This document shows, piece by piece, positions 16,556 to 24,427 of a stretch of DNA of 64,000 nt (within the stretch, counting starts at the first letter, position 1; every line of letters starts with the position of its first letter). Under the pieces are notes generated by a model, which saw only the letters and a list, made by a program, of their open reading frames with translations, ran no database searches and had not been told where the DNA came from. The DNA is from Mesorhizobium carmichaelinearum (GTDB lineage Bacteria > Pseudomonadota > Alphaproteobacteria > Rhizobiales > Rhizobiaceae), in the NCBI RefSeq assembly GCF_900199455.1, contig NZ_FZQR01000002.1, forward strand, positions 558,001-622,000. Reading direction: 5' to 3'. Position numbers and translations under genes: made by a program.

Positions 16556-17608
16556 ATGTCTAGCGTGGTCGCCAAGTCCGAAGAGCAGCAGGAGGCCGAA
16601 GCCGAAGTCGCGGGCTTTCACGACGAGCTTGGCCCATTCGTTGTTGCCGCCGAGACAACACGAATGGCCATGGTTTTTGCCGATGCGAAAGAACCCGGCA
16701 ACCCCATCATTTTTGCCAATGACGCCTTCCTCGCGCTGACCGGATACGCCAGGGAAGAGGTCCTGGGTCAGCCCTTAAATTTCCTGATGGCGGACAGCAC
16801 CGACGCCAGGGCGCTGAAACGTATCAAGGCGGAGTTCGAAGCCAATTTGGAGGCGGGTACGGAAATCCTCTACAGGCGTAAGGATGGCAGTGAATTCTGG
16901 GCGGGTCTTTTCGCCAGTCCTGTCCAGGACAAGAGCGGCGCCATCGTTCAGTATTTTGCCTCCTTCGTCGATCTGACCAAACACAAGGAGGAGCAGGCAC
17001 AATCCAGAATGCTCATCGACGAACTGAACCATCGCGTGAAGAACACGCTGGCAACGGTGCAGTCGATCGTCTGGCAGGCATCGCGAGCCAATTCCGATCC
17101 ACGGGCGATCCGAGAAGCGGTCGAGTCCCGGCTGTTTGCGCTCTCCCGGTCGCACAATTTGCTCACCCGTGAAAATTGGCACAGCGCCGGGCTGTTCGAC
17201 GTACTGCACGATGCCCTGGAGCCGTTCGGCGTCACCGACGGGCGGGCGGAGCGCCTGGTGATATCAGGCGAAAACATCCGCCTTTCGACAAAGGCGGCTC
17301 TGGCGCTCGGCATCGCGTTCAACGAACTCGCGACCAACGCGGTGAAATATGGTGCGTTTTCCAACGACAAGGGCTCGATCCGGATCGACTGGAGGATCGA
17401 GCCGACTTCGGAGGGCCGCCGGCTGATCCTGTCCTGGCAAGAGAAGGACGGGCCGCCGGTTACGCCACCGTCACGACAGGGGTTCGGCTCGCGCGTGATC
17501 GAGCGCGGCCTGACCCATGAACTCGAAGGCACTGTGCAACTTGACTATCGCCCGGACGGGTTGATCTGCACGATGAACATTCCGGTACCGGGAATTCGCG
17601 ATGGATAA
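16556..17608 (+). CDS. PAS-domain sensor histidine kinase, HWE family
   Basis: This 350-residue soluble kinase has a PAS domain (about residues 30-145; IIFANDAFLALTGYAREEVL and VDLTKHKEEQAQ) and an HWE-type transmitter. The phospho-acceptor histidine is in LIDELNHRVKNTLATVQSIV, the N-box in FNELATNAVKYGAFS, and LSWQEKDGP carries the W-x-E element, followed by GFGSRVIERGL. HWE kinases are common in alphaproteobacteria. The PAS domain resembles LOV domains, but the photoactive cysteine of NCRFLQ is replaced (GQPLNFL), so flavin photochemistry is unlikely. I prefer ATG 16556 over 16508 because the PAS fold starts shortly after. It overlaps the following response regulator by eight bases. Confidence 0.82.
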   Translation: MSSVVAKSEEQQEAEAEVAGFHDELGPFVVAAETTRMAMVFADAKEPGNPIIFANDAFLALTGYAREEVLGQPLNFLMADSTDARALKRIKAEFEANLEAGTEILYRRKDGSEFWAGLFASPVQDKSGAIVQYFASFVDLTKHKEEQAQSRMLIDELNHRVKNTLATVQSIVWQASRANSDPRAIREAVESRLFALSRSHNLLTRENWHSAGLFDVLHDALEPFGVTDGRAERLVISGENIRLSTKAALALGIAFNELATNAVKYGAFSNDKGSIRIDWRIEPTSEGRRLILSWQEKDGPPVTPPSRQGFGSRVIERGLTHELEGTVQLDYRPDGLICTMNIPVPGIRDG

Positions 17609-17966
17609 ACTGCTTTCTGGCCGGCGCTTCCTCGTTGTCGAGGATGAAATTCTGGTCCTGATGATGATTGAGGACATGTTGGGCGATCTTGGATGCCAGT
17701 CAGTGACCTCAGCCGCTACGATCGAAAAGGCGATCGCCCTGATCGAAGTGCAGACTTTCGATGCGGCAATGCTGGACATGAATCTCGATGGCGACGACAG
17801 CAATACCGTAGCCGATGCGCTTGCGGAGCGCGGTGTGCCGTTCATCTATTCGACGGGTAACAGTGGTCGCGATATGCGCGATGGTTTCAGCAATCGTGCC
17901 ATCCTCCGCAAACCGTTCAGCTTTGACGAACTGACTACCACACTTGAACGGCTGCTTTCCAGCTGA
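17601..17966 (+). CDS. Single-domain response regulator (CheY-like receiver)
   Basis: The 121-residue protein is a lone receiver domain: acidic pair in FLVVEDEILVL, phospho-acceptor aspartate in AAMLDMNLDGDDS (about residue 58), the threonine switch in FIYSTGNSG and the conserved lysine in AILRKPFSFDEL. There is no output domain. Its start overlaps the end of the HWE kinase gene, so the two form a co-translated pair, with the kinase presumably phosphorylating this regulator. Single-domain receivers next to HWE kinases often act as phosphate sinks or as links to the general stress response; which applies here cannot be told. Confidence 0.87.
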   Translation: MDKLLSGRRFLVVEDEILVLMMIEDMLGDLGCQSVTSAATIEKAIALIEVQTFDAAMLDMNLDGDDSNTVADALAERGVPFIYSTGNSGRDMRDGFSNRAILRKPFSFDELTTTLERLLSS

Positions 17967-18014
17967 CTCCTTTGTTTGGCCGGCTGACATCGCGCCTCAC
18001 CTCAGACGTCGGGA

Positions 18015-18875
18015 CTAGATGGTACGCAAGAATGCCAGGATTTCTGCCGCGAGCACCTCTGGCGCTTCTTCGGCCATATGGTGTCCGCATGCGAGGCCTT
18101 TTCCCCGCAGGCTCGTCGTCCACGGGCGCCATACGCCGAGAACGTCGCCATAAAGCCGTTCCAGATCGTCGCGCATCGACCACAGAACCATGGTGGGGCA
18201 TTGGACCCGTCGGCCAGCCTTTCGGTCATCCGCGTCGTGCAGATGGTCGATCGATAGGCCCGCCCTATAATCCTCGACCATCCCATGGATGACACGAGCG
18301 TCGAGAATTGCCGTCCTGTAGTCCGCAAACGCCTCTTCGCCCATTTGATCGGCGGAGCCGCCATACCAAGCTTCGGAGTCGGCCATGATCGCCTGCTCCG
18401 GCTTGTCGGGCTGGGCAAAGAAGAACCAATGCCACCAATCTGTGGCAAAGCGGGCGTCGCAGCGCTCGAGTGCTTCAAGGATGGGAACACCGTCCAGAAT
18501 GATGAGATGCGTTACCGCGGATGGGTGATCCATTGCCGTGCGGAAAGCGGTGTAGCTTCCGCGATCGTGCCCGGCGACGGCAAACCGGTCAAAGCCGAGA
18601 AGGCGCATGAGCGCGACACAGTCTTTTGCCTTGGCGCGCTTGGATGATCCTGCATGATCGTGTGTGTCCTCGGGGATAGAAGACTGCCCGAAACCGCGAA
18701 GGTCAGGACAAACAACCGTATGGCTTTCGGCGAGAAGCGGCGCAACGCGATGCCAGGTGGCATGTGTACGTGGGTGGCCATGCAGAAGCAGGACCGGTGG
18801 TCCTGAACCGCCGTGCCTCACCCGAAGCGTCGCCTCGGGCAGCTGGATTGTCTCAAGTCGAAAACCTTCGAACAT
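18015..18875 (-). CDS. Alpha/beta hydrolase, haloacetate (fluoroacetate) dehalogenase-like
   Basis: The 286-residue alpha/beta hydrolase has the oxyanion segment LLLHGHPRTHATWH, an aspartate nucleophile in AGHDRGSYTAFR and the catalytic histidine in CGHHMAEEAPEVL. Fluoroacetate dehalogenases share GHDRG and a halide-pocket segment like YWHWSF; here the matching stretch is DWWHWFFFAQP, so the fluoride-binding His and Trp appear conserved. Hydrolysis of haloacetates to glycolate is therefore a plausible activity, although close relatives include epoxide hydrolases. ATG 18875 has AAGG upstream; a GTG at 18911 would add 12 residues without family support. The gene converges on the response regulator. 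Confidence 0.78.
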   Translation of the reverse strand: MFEGFRLETIQLPEATLRVRHGGSGPPVLLLHGHPRTHATWHRVAPLLAESHTVVCPDLRGFGQSSIPEDTHDHAGSSKRAKAKDCVALMRLLGFDRFAVAGHDRGSYTAFRTAMDHPSAVTHLIILDGVPILEALERCDARFATDWWHWFFFAQPDKPEQAIMADSEAWYGGSADQMGEEAFADYRTAILDARVIHGMVEDYRAGLSIDHLHDADDRKAGRRVQCPTMVLWSMRDDLERLYGDVLGVWRPWTTSLRGKGLACGHHMAEEAPEVLAAEILAFLRTI

Positions 18876-19011
18876 CAAGCTTAAACCTTGCCCTGTAGTT
18901 GGAGGTTCCACTTCTGATCGGAACCATCGCCTGTCGTCGAAGGTTGATGTACCAGATTGGGCGGCGGAAGAGGCCGAAGCTGAGCCAGACTATCCGTCAT
19001 GAGAGGCACAA

Positions 19012-19206
19012 ATGGCCTGCACGAACGGTGGCATATCCCAAGACGAGCCTTATGGAGCAATCCACTTTGCAAAGAAGTATGGCCTCACGCTGAGAGACGC
19101 CAAGTTCATCATCGCTGCGAATGGACCATCGCGAAGGACGTGTGATGCGGCAGCTGCTGCATTCGTGCGGAATAAAGCCGCGAGGTTCAGGAAGTGGCTT
19201 CGCTGA
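19012..19206 (+). CDS. Small hypothetical protein, DUF3606-like
   Basis: This 64-residue protein starts at an ATG preceded by GAGAGGCACAA. Its core (EPYGAIHFAKKYGLTLRDAK and then NGPSRRTCDAAAAAF) is clearly related to the product of the convergent gene at 19253-19456. Both resemble DUF3606-type small proteins (aromatic-x-KK-x-G, then a short helix), which are common and multi-copy in Rhizobiales. The function of the family is unknown to me. Family membership is tentative. Confidence 0.55.
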   Translation: MACTNGGISQDEPYGAIHFAKKYGLTLRDAKFIIAANGPSRRTCDAAAAAFVRNKAARFRKWLR

Positions 19207-19252
19207 TTGTGCCAAGACCGATGCATCGGCTTTGGTAGTCTGCGTTCAGAAC

Positions 19253-19456
19253 TCAGCTATTCCTTCGGTATCGAAGACACAGATGCTGGCTGACGCTCAT
19301 ACAGGGCGATGAGCCTGTCAGGGCCAAGTTTAGATTCTGGGCGGCTGTGTCGCACCTGACACGTGAAGGGCCGAAGTCCTTGGTGATCCGCCTTGCCTGG
19401 GCCTGCGTGATCCCGTGCTTCCTGGCGAAATAGGCCGTTTCATAGGGTTTTTGCAC
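19253..19456 (-). CDS. Small hypothetical protein, DUF3606-like paralogue of 19012-19206
   Basis: The predicted 67-residue protein begins with GTG and carries KPYETAYFARKHGITQAQAR and FGPSRVRCDTAAQNL, aligning with the gene at 19012 at about half of 40 positions. The two genes face each other tail to tail, 46 bases apart. The stop of an upstream frame (19463-19864) lies only six bases ahead of the GTG, suggesting translational coupling. The C-terminal 20 residues after AAQNL do not match the paralogue. No strong ribosome site is visible. Confidence 0.42.
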   Translation of the reverse strand: MQKPYETAYFARKHGITQAQARRITKDFGPSRVRCDTAAQNLNLALTGSSPCMSVSQHLCLRYRRNS

Positions 19457-19462
19457 AGCCGG

Positions 19463-19864
19463 TTAGCGCCATCTTTTCTTGTTGTCGACCGGTAGAGGAC
19501 GAACAGCCCCGGGCGAAAACGTGTATGTGGCAAAAGGATCCGGCTTGTGAGCGGGATGCCCATATCCAAATCGACCGCCGAAATCTCCGTCAGCATCCTG
19601 GTATTGGGATGGCAATTCGGGCGGCGTGCGCACCGCATCGGTGTGGTCGTGATCTTCCGTTGTGAGCGGGCCAGGTCTTTTCATGCAGCTAAAGAAATCG
19701 TCAGGCCAGTTGGTTCCTTGGTGGACCCGGACATGGTTTCCGAAACCTTTCCAGCCGAGATGCGAGGCCAGCGGTTCGTTGGGCGGCGGTTCATGCCTTG
19801 CGTCCATTGGAACAAGAATGCCGTGCGGAACGTTGGTGGATGTCAAAGTAACAGGAACAATCAT
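19463..19864 (-). CDS. Hypothetical protein of 133 residues
   Basis: I do not recognise this frame. The predicted protein is polar, rich in Pro, Gly, His and Asp, without a signal peptide or membrane segment; NHVRVHQGTNWPDDFF and GGRFGYGHPAHKPDPF are distinctive stretches. It ends just before the GTG of the small gene at 19253-19456, and that close spacing is the main reason to consider it real. The start at 19864 sits in the palindrome GCCCTACAGGGC and lacks a normal ribosome site. A non-coding explanation remains possible. Confidence 0.3.
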   Translation of the reverse strand: MIVPVTLTSTNVPHGILVPMDARHEPPPNEPLASHLGWKGFGNHVRVHQGTNWPDDFFSCMKRPGPLTTEDHDHTDAVRTPPELPSQYQDADGDFGGRFGYGHPAHKPDPFATYTFSPGAVRPLPVDNKKRWR

Positions 19865-19923
19865 GCCCTACAGGGCAAGAGCGGTGAACGGCCAACTCGG
19901 CCGGGCGCGCTCAGGAGGCGCAT

Positions 19924-20010
19924 ATGGATATCACCACAATCCTGGTCATAGTTCTTATTGTTATCGTGCTGGGCGGTGGCGGATTTTACGGTCGCGGACG
20001 CTGGTACTAA
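19924..20010 (+). CDS. 28-residue single-pass membrane microprotein
   Basis: This very short gene has an excellent AGGAGG ribosome site five bases before its ATG. The product begins MDITTILVIVLIVIVLGGGG and ends FYGRGRWY: one hydrophobic helix, a glycine run and a basic aromatic tail. Similar tiny proteins (DUF3309-like) are widespread in rhizobia, with unknown function. A second membrane microprotein starts 10 bases later. Confidence 0.6.
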   Translation: MDITTILVIVLIVIVLGGGGFYGRGRWY

Positions 20011-20020
20011 GGTTCCGTAA

Positions 20021-20122
20021 GTGGATAATCAGCACAACAGCATTCTGGAGGCTCGCTGGCTTCTTGCCGTATCTCTGTCGCTTGTTTTTGCAGTCCTTTT
20101 GGCCGACTTCGTCGTCGCCTGA
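20021..20122 (+). CDS. 33-residue single-pass membrane microprotein (GTG start)
   Basis: A GTG at 20021, preceded by AAGG eight bases upstream, opens a 33-codon frame. The product has a polar N-terminus (MDNQHNSILEARW) followed by one hydrophobic helix (LLAVSLSLVFAVLLADFVVA) that ends at the stop codon. It follows the 28-residue gene by 10 bases and is followed by a terminator-like hairpin at 20222, so the two may form a mini-operon. I do not recognise the family. Confidence 0.45.
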   Translation: MDNQHNSILEARWLLAVSLSLVFAVLLADFVVA

Positions 20123-20221
20123 ACCGAGGCAGTCAGTAAGTCATCCTTCGAGGCTTTCAGGAGCTCTCGAGAGTTATGGGCTGGCAGTGTTGCCGCTCGA
20201 TCGGGATCCGTGCCCCAAAGG

Positions 20222-20260
20222 GCCCGCGTCCTCCGCCAGAGGCGCGAGCTTTTTCGTTTT
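20222..20260 (+). terminator. Rho-independent terminator-like hairpin
   Basis: GCCCGCG (20222-20228) pairs with CGCGAGC (20243-20249) with one mismatch; inside, CCTC pairs with GAGG around a five-base loop. The stem is followed by TTTTTCGTTTT. It points along the plus strand and would end transcription from the two microprotein genes; the plus-strand sequence between 20123 and 20221 holds no other gene that I can support. Confidence 0.6.
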
Positions 20261-20342
20261 ATCCTCAAACAGGCCTGATCTGCTCGACCGGTTGAAGGAC
20301 GATCTTTTCGACCTGTAGCCAATGAGGCACTGCGGCGACGAC

Positions 20343-20531
20343 CTAGCCGGCTCCTGCTTGACTGAATACAACCGTGCCATCGTCCTTGCGAACTTCCACC
20401 GCTACGATCCCGTCTTTCTGCTTTCGAGCAAGAAATGTCGCCATCGCGTGATCTCTTGCGGCTTTCTCGGCATCGAAGGGCGTCTTTTCAACGATGCCCT
20501 CTTTCCCGTACCAAATTACCATATAGGCCAT
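20343..20531 (-). CDS. Small hypothetical protein of 62 residues
   Basis: The frame from ATG 20531 to 20343 has a GGGAG ribosome site nine bases upstream. The product starts MAYMVIWYGKEGIVEKTPFD, continues with a charged helix (AEKAARDHAMATFLARKQK) and ends with a beta-like segment IVAVEVRKDDGTVVFSQ. It is soluble, with no signal peptide. I do not recognise a family, but the balanced composition and ribosome site make it a likely real gene. It lies downstream of the LysR gene, 104 bases away on the same strand. Confidence 0.5.
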   Translation of the reverse strand: MAYMVIWYGKEGIVEKTPFDAEKAARDHAMATFLARKQKDGIVAVEVRKDDGTVVFSQAGAG

Positions 20532-20635
20532 CGCTGAGACTCCCTCTGCAGGCGCTTCGAAGCTTTCCGGTTGCGAATGCCTGACAAGCTGAAGGCGGCT
20601 CACCCAGTCCGTACCTGGCGCGCAGCCGGAGAAGG

Positions 20636-21520
20636 CTAGAGCCGCTCGACCAGAAAATCGATCATAGCCCGGACCTTCGCCGGCTGCCATCGCGCCCGGG
20701 CAAACAGCGCATAGGCATGCATGAGGCTGGTGGGATGGTCGAGCTCGAGAGCGACGAGCGCCCCGCTGCGCAGGTCGTCATCAACAAGAAAGCCGGGCTG
20801 GTAGGCAATGCCGTGGCCGGCCTTCGCCATGGCGATGACGGCGTCCCCATTGTTGGCGCGGAAGGGACCGGTGACTTCCACCACCACGCCCTTTTGCCCG
20901 CCGAAGGTCCAGCGCTGGGCATTGGTCACATCGGACAGGGAATAGCCAAGGCAGGCGTGGCGAGCCAGCTCGGCCACGGTTCTCGGCGTTCCGTGCCTGG
21001 CAAGATAGGCGGGTGCTGCGCAGACCCGTGTCGGGCAATCCATGAGCTTTCTGGCCACAAGCGAACTGTCGGTGAGTTCACCGACGCGCACCGCCAGGTC
21101 AAAGCCACCCTCGATGAGATCGACGCGCCTGTCGTTCAGCTCCAGGTCGATCGCGAGCGACGGGTGCCGTTCGGCGAAGTCTCCGATGATGGGATTGATC
21201 ACGCGCAATCCGAATGACACCGGCACGGTCATCTTGAGCAGGCCGCGCGGCTCCACCTGCCCGGCCCGCGTCACGGCCGTGGCCTCGTCGAACTCCTCGA
21301 TGACGCGTCTCGATGCCTCGGCGAAACGTTCGCCCGCTTCCGTCGCGATAACGAAGCGCGTGGTGCGGCGCAGGAGTTGCGCGCCGAGCATCTGCTCGAG
21401 ACCAGAAATGTGCTTGGTCGCCATCGCCTGGGACATACCGAGTTGGCGACCCGCCGCCGAGAAGCTGCGCGTCGCCACGACAGCAAGGAAGACCCGCATG
21501 CTTTTGATCTGATCGGGCAT
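20636..21520 (-). CDS. LysR family transcriptional regulator
   Basis: The 294-residue regulator starts at ATG 21520, just after GAGGTGAAC. Residues 1-60 form the LysR winged helix (MRVFLAVVATRSFSAAGRQL, MSQAMATKHISGLEQMLGAQ) and residues 90-290 the periplasmic-binding-like effector domain. It is most similar in pattern to the AaeR/DsdC-like LysR group in which GLLKMTVPVSFG and LVARKLMDCPTRVCAAPAYL occur. It is divergent from a secreted SnoaL-like gene; LysR proteins usually regulate the divergent neighbour, so that gene is the likely target. The effector is unknown. Confidence 0.85.
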   Translation of the reverse strand: MPDQIKSMRVFLAVVATRSFSAAGRQLGMSQAMATKHISGLEQMLGAQLLRRTTRFVIATEAGERFAEASRRVIEEFDEATAVTRAGQVEPRGLLKMTVPVSFGLRVINPIIGDFAERHPSLAIDLELNDRRVDLIEGGFDLAVRVGELTDSSLVARKLMDCPTRVCAAPAYLARHGTPRTVAELARHACLGYSLSDVTNAQRWTFGGQKGVVVEVTGPFRANNGDAVIAMAKAGHGIAYQPGFLVDDDLRSGALVALELDHPTSLMHAYALFARARWQPAKVRAMIDFLVERL

Positions 21521-21682
21521 GTTCACCTCACACCAATGGTAAGAGGTCATATCCAAATCAGCGGCATTCTGAAACCATTTGTGTTCGCTTAATCTCTGTC
21601 TTGCCATCTCGGTGCGGCACCGCCGCGCAGGCATGAGCGCACAAGGGATACCGCCGAGGTCATCGGCTTCTAGAGGATCATC

Positions 21683-22177
21683 ATGAAATCTCACATTGCA
21701 CTGGGCGCGGCACTGCTGTTGTCAGCCAGCCTGCTGTCTGGCGGAACCGCCTTTGCCAAAGCCAAGCCATCGGGCGATGCGGCGATCGTTGCCTCGCACA
21801 TTCAGGCGCAGAAGAACAAGGCCCTCGTCTTGAAGGCCTATCAGGAACTCCTCGGCGATCACGACGTCACGGCGCTCGACCGCTACTGGGCCGCCGACTA
21901 CATCCAGCACAATCCCCACATGACCGATGGCCGGGCGGGCGTGAAGGCCGATCTTGAACGGCTGGGTATCTTCAAGCTGCCCAAGGGTAAGGTCGAGATC
22001 GTTCGGGCCGTCGCAGAGGGCGACATGGTCTGGCTGCAGACCCATCAGAAGCCGCCGGGCTCCCCCGATCTCGTGCTCATCGACATCTTCCGTTTGAGCA
22101 ACGGCAAGATCGCCGAGCATTGGGACGTGATCCAGGCGGTGCCCGACGACGCAACCAATCCGCGCCGGATGTACTGA
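21683..22177 (+). CDS. Secreted SnoaL-like/NTF2-fold protein
   Basis: The 164-residue protein has a signal peptide (hydrophobic segment ALGAALLLSASLLSGGTAFA, cleavage expected after AFA) and then one SnoaL-like domain. Typical features are AYQELLGDHDVTALDRYWAA, YIQHNPHMTDGRAGV, VWLQTHQK and a C-terminal IDIFRLSNGKIAEHWDVIQ. Such domains bind or isomerise small hydrophobic molecules; many secreted members are uncharacterised. It is divergent from a LysR gene (162-base intergenic region) that probably controls it, and converges on the MFS gene. Confidence 0.8.
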   Translation: MKSHIALGAALLLSASLLSGGTAFAKAKPSGDAAIVASHIQAQKNKALVLKAYQELLGDHDVTALDRYWAADYIQHNPHMTDGRAGVKADLERLGIFKLPKGKVEIVRAVAEGDMVWLQTHQKPPGSPDLVLIDIFRLSNGKIAEHWDVIQAVPDDATNPRRMY

Positions 22178-22229
22178 TCGGCCATCTCCCGCGCGAGCGA
22201 GGACAGCGCCTCGGCGCCGTCCGGAGGAC

Positions 22230-23675
22230 CTATTTGCGCGTTCTCCTGACGTGACCGCTGACCTGCACGCCGTCCTCGGCGCGCAGGTACAGAAAGCCGG
22301 GAATGGAGATCAGCGGGATGATCGCGGTTAGCAGGAACACCTGGTGAAAGCGCTCCGGGGTTAGGATGTGGGTCTCCCCCGCGATCAGGCCCAGCAGCAT
22401 GGCGGCGATGGAGACGCCGAGCGACACGCTGAGCTGCTGCAGCACGCCGCCAAGGCTGGTGGCGCGGCTGAGCTTGTCCGCCGGCAGGTCGGCGTAGGAC
22501 AAAGTGTTGGAGGTCATGAACTGCGCCGAGCGGACAATGCCGAACAGGAAGACGGAGACGCCGATCATCCAATGCGGCGTCTCGGGACGCATCAGGGCGA
22601 AACCCGCTACAGTGGCGGAGCCGACAACCGCGCTGCCGATCAGCACGGCACTGAAGCCGAAGCGTCGCAGCAGCGGCGACAGCAGCGGTCGCATGAGCAA
22701 GGCTCCGAAGCTGCCGACGAATGTCAGCGACCCCGAAGTAACCGGGCTCATGCCGAAGCCAACCTGCAGCATCAGCGGCACGAGGAAGGGCACGCCGTTG
22801 AGGCCGACACGGCACAGGCCGCCCGCAAGCGTGCCGACCCAGAAGGAGCGAAACCGAAACAGCGTCAGATCGACGGCCGGCGCCGCGACGCGGCGCGCAT
22901 AGCGCCCGAAGGCGAGCAGCAGCAGGACGGCAGCGGCCAGCACCAATACTGTCGCGGAAACGGGAATGATCGGCCGGCCGATGCTTTCCAGTCCGAATTG
23001 CAGCAATGCGACGCCGAACCCCACCATCAGGAATCCGGCGAAGTCGAAGCGCTGCACGGCTTCCTCGTGGAAATCGTCGACGAAACGCAGCGCCGCCAGA
23101 ATGCCGAGGCAGCCGAACGGCACGTTGACGTAGAATATCCAGCGCCACGAGGCGTAAGTGGTGAGCAGGCCGCCGAGCAGCGGGCCAATGACCGGTCCCA
23201 TGATGGCCGGCAAGGTCATGTAGGTCATGGCGGTGATCAGCCCGCTGCGCGGAAAGCTGCGCAGCAGGATCAACCGTCCGACCGGCGTCATCATGGCGCC
23301 GCCCAGCCCCTGCAGGGCGCGAATGGCCAGCAGCATACCGAAACTGTTGGCCACGCCGCACAATGCCGAGCCAAGGGTGAAGGTGAACACCGCCAGCGCG
23401 AAGACTTTTCGCGCACCGAACCTGTCGGCAAACCAGCCGCTGACGGGAATAAACACGGCGAGCGTCAGGATGTAGGTGGTGATTGCAAGGTTCAGCCGGA
23501 CCGGCGTCGTGTCCAGGCTGTGGGCGATGGCCGGGATCGCGGTGATGATGATGGTGGAATCGAGCTGCTCCATCAGAAAGGCGATGGCGACGATGATCGG
23601 GATGATCAGCCTCAGCCTCGGATCGCGCTCGGTGGCAAATTGAGGCTGTTCCAATGCTACGGCCAATTCCGTCAT
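22230..23675 (-). CDS. MFS multidrug efflux transporter, DHA2 (EmrB/QacA) family
   Basis: The 481-residue inner-membrane protein has about 14 hydrophobic helices. The family motif A is visible as SGWFADRFGARKVFALAVFT, and DHA2-type signatures include LDSTIIITAIPAIAHSL in helix 1 and GLGGAMMTPVGRLILLRSFP in helix 4. DHA2 transporters expel drugs or metabolites using the proton gradient. The N-terminus is ATG 23675. There is no membrane-fusion partner next to it. Substrate unknown; the neighbouring secreted SnoaL gene is convergent, so no operon link is evident. Confidence 0.87.
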   Translation of the reverse strand: MTELAVALEQPQFATERDPRLRLIIPIIVAIAFLMEQLDSTIIITAIPAIAHSLDTTPVRLNLAITTYILTLAVFIPVSGWFADRFGARKVFALAVFTFTLGSALCGVANSFGMLLAIRALQGLGGAMMTPVGRLILLRSFPRSGLITAMTYMTLPAIMGPVIGPLLGGLLTTYASWRWIFYVNVPFGCLGILAALRFVDDFHEEAVQRFDFAGFLMVGFGVALLQFGLESIGRPIIPVSATVLVLAAAVLLLLAFGRYARRVAAPAVDLTLFRFRSFWVGTLAGGLCRVGLNGVPFLVPLMLQVGFGMSPVTSGSLTFVGSFGALLMRPLLSPLLRRFGFSAVLIGSAVVGSATVAGFALMRPETPHWMIGVSVFLFGIVRSAQFMTSNTLSYADLPADKLSRATSLGGVLQQLSVSLGVSIAAMLLGLIAGETHILTPERFHQVFLLTAIIPLISIPGFLYLRAEDGVQVSGHVRRTRK

Positions 23676-24004
23676 GCGGGCGGCTTATGTTCTCTAGCCA
23701 AAGTGGCGCATCCGGTTCAAAGGCAAGATTGCCCAACGTGCCAGCCAGCGGGGGGCCTGACCGCACGGGCGTCTTATGGTCCGACAAATAGGTCGGGGGT
23801 AGTCCTTTCCAGCCTGCCGGAAGTCAACAAATCTTGACCGGTGCCGTGAATTGACGGGGCACCAGCCAGACCAGAGACGCCATCCGACATCGCCCAAAGA
23901 CGCCGCACAGATCAGCGGGCACCCGTCCCGATTTCGTGAAGGAACGTGTCCGGCGAGGGACCGCTTTCCTTCCCATATTTCTGGAACGAAAAGGAGACAT
24001 TCCC
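23676..24004. other. Intergenic region upstream of the Gly/His-rich secreted protein gene
   Basis: These 329 bases lie between the divergent MFS and small secreted protein genes. I find no supported coding frame. A short inverted pair (GGTGCC/GGCACC near 23839-23861) is too weak to call. Promoters for both genes must be here. Confidence 0.35.
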
Positions 24005-24325
24005 ATGAAAAGGCAACTCGTATTCATCAGCTCCATCCTGCTGACCCTGGCCACCAGCGCGATCCCGTTTGCAACCGTCGCCGATGCCGCCGTCGTCAAG
24101 CATCATTATATCCACCTCACCGCTGCCCATGGCGGCCATGCGAATGGCGGGCATGGAGGCCACGGCGGCTGGGTTGGCGGCGGTTGGACCGCCGACAATT
24201 CGACCAGCGGCAATGGCTGGATGGACAACTACTACAATGGCTACGGCAGTTACCGTGGCGACGTCGGCGACTTCTGCGGAACCATCGCCTGGACGCTCGA
24301 CCTCTGCGGTCCTCACGGCCCCTGA
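24005..24325 (+). CDS. Small secreted Gly/His-rich hypothetical protein
   Basis: The ATG at 24005 follows AAAGGAGACATTCCC, a strong ribosome site. The 106-residue product has a signal peptide (MKRQLVFISSILLTLATSAI, cleavage likely after VADA), then a His/Gly segment (AHGGHANGGHGGHGGW), a Trp/Asn/Tyr-rich middle and two cysteines near the C-terminus (DFCGTIAWTLDLCG). It may bind metal or sit at the cell surface, but the function is unknown. Frames extending upstream to 23936 have no ribosome site. Confidence 0.65.
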   Translation: MKRQLVFISSILLTLATSAIPFATVADAAVVKHHYIHLTAAHGGHANGGHGGHGGWVGGGWTADNSTSGNGWMDNYYNGYGSYRGDVGDFCGTIAWTLDLCGPHGP

Positions 24326-24427
24326 TTGCTGACCACGCCGCCGGCCCGCACAGGACAGCCGGCCCGGATGTTCCGGGACGGCTGCCTCGTCATTCCGCGC
24401 AATGCAGGAGGAGGCCCCGCTCGGATG

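Noticed and set aside
22368-23837. 489-codon plus-strand frame across the MFS gene
   Set aside because: The product is Gln/Arg/His-rich and lacks any fold; the minus strand encodes a clear 14-helix transporter.
23839-23861. Short inverted repeat GGTGCC/GGCACC as a regulator site
   Set aside because: The arms are too short and the spacing unremarkable; such matches arise by chance.
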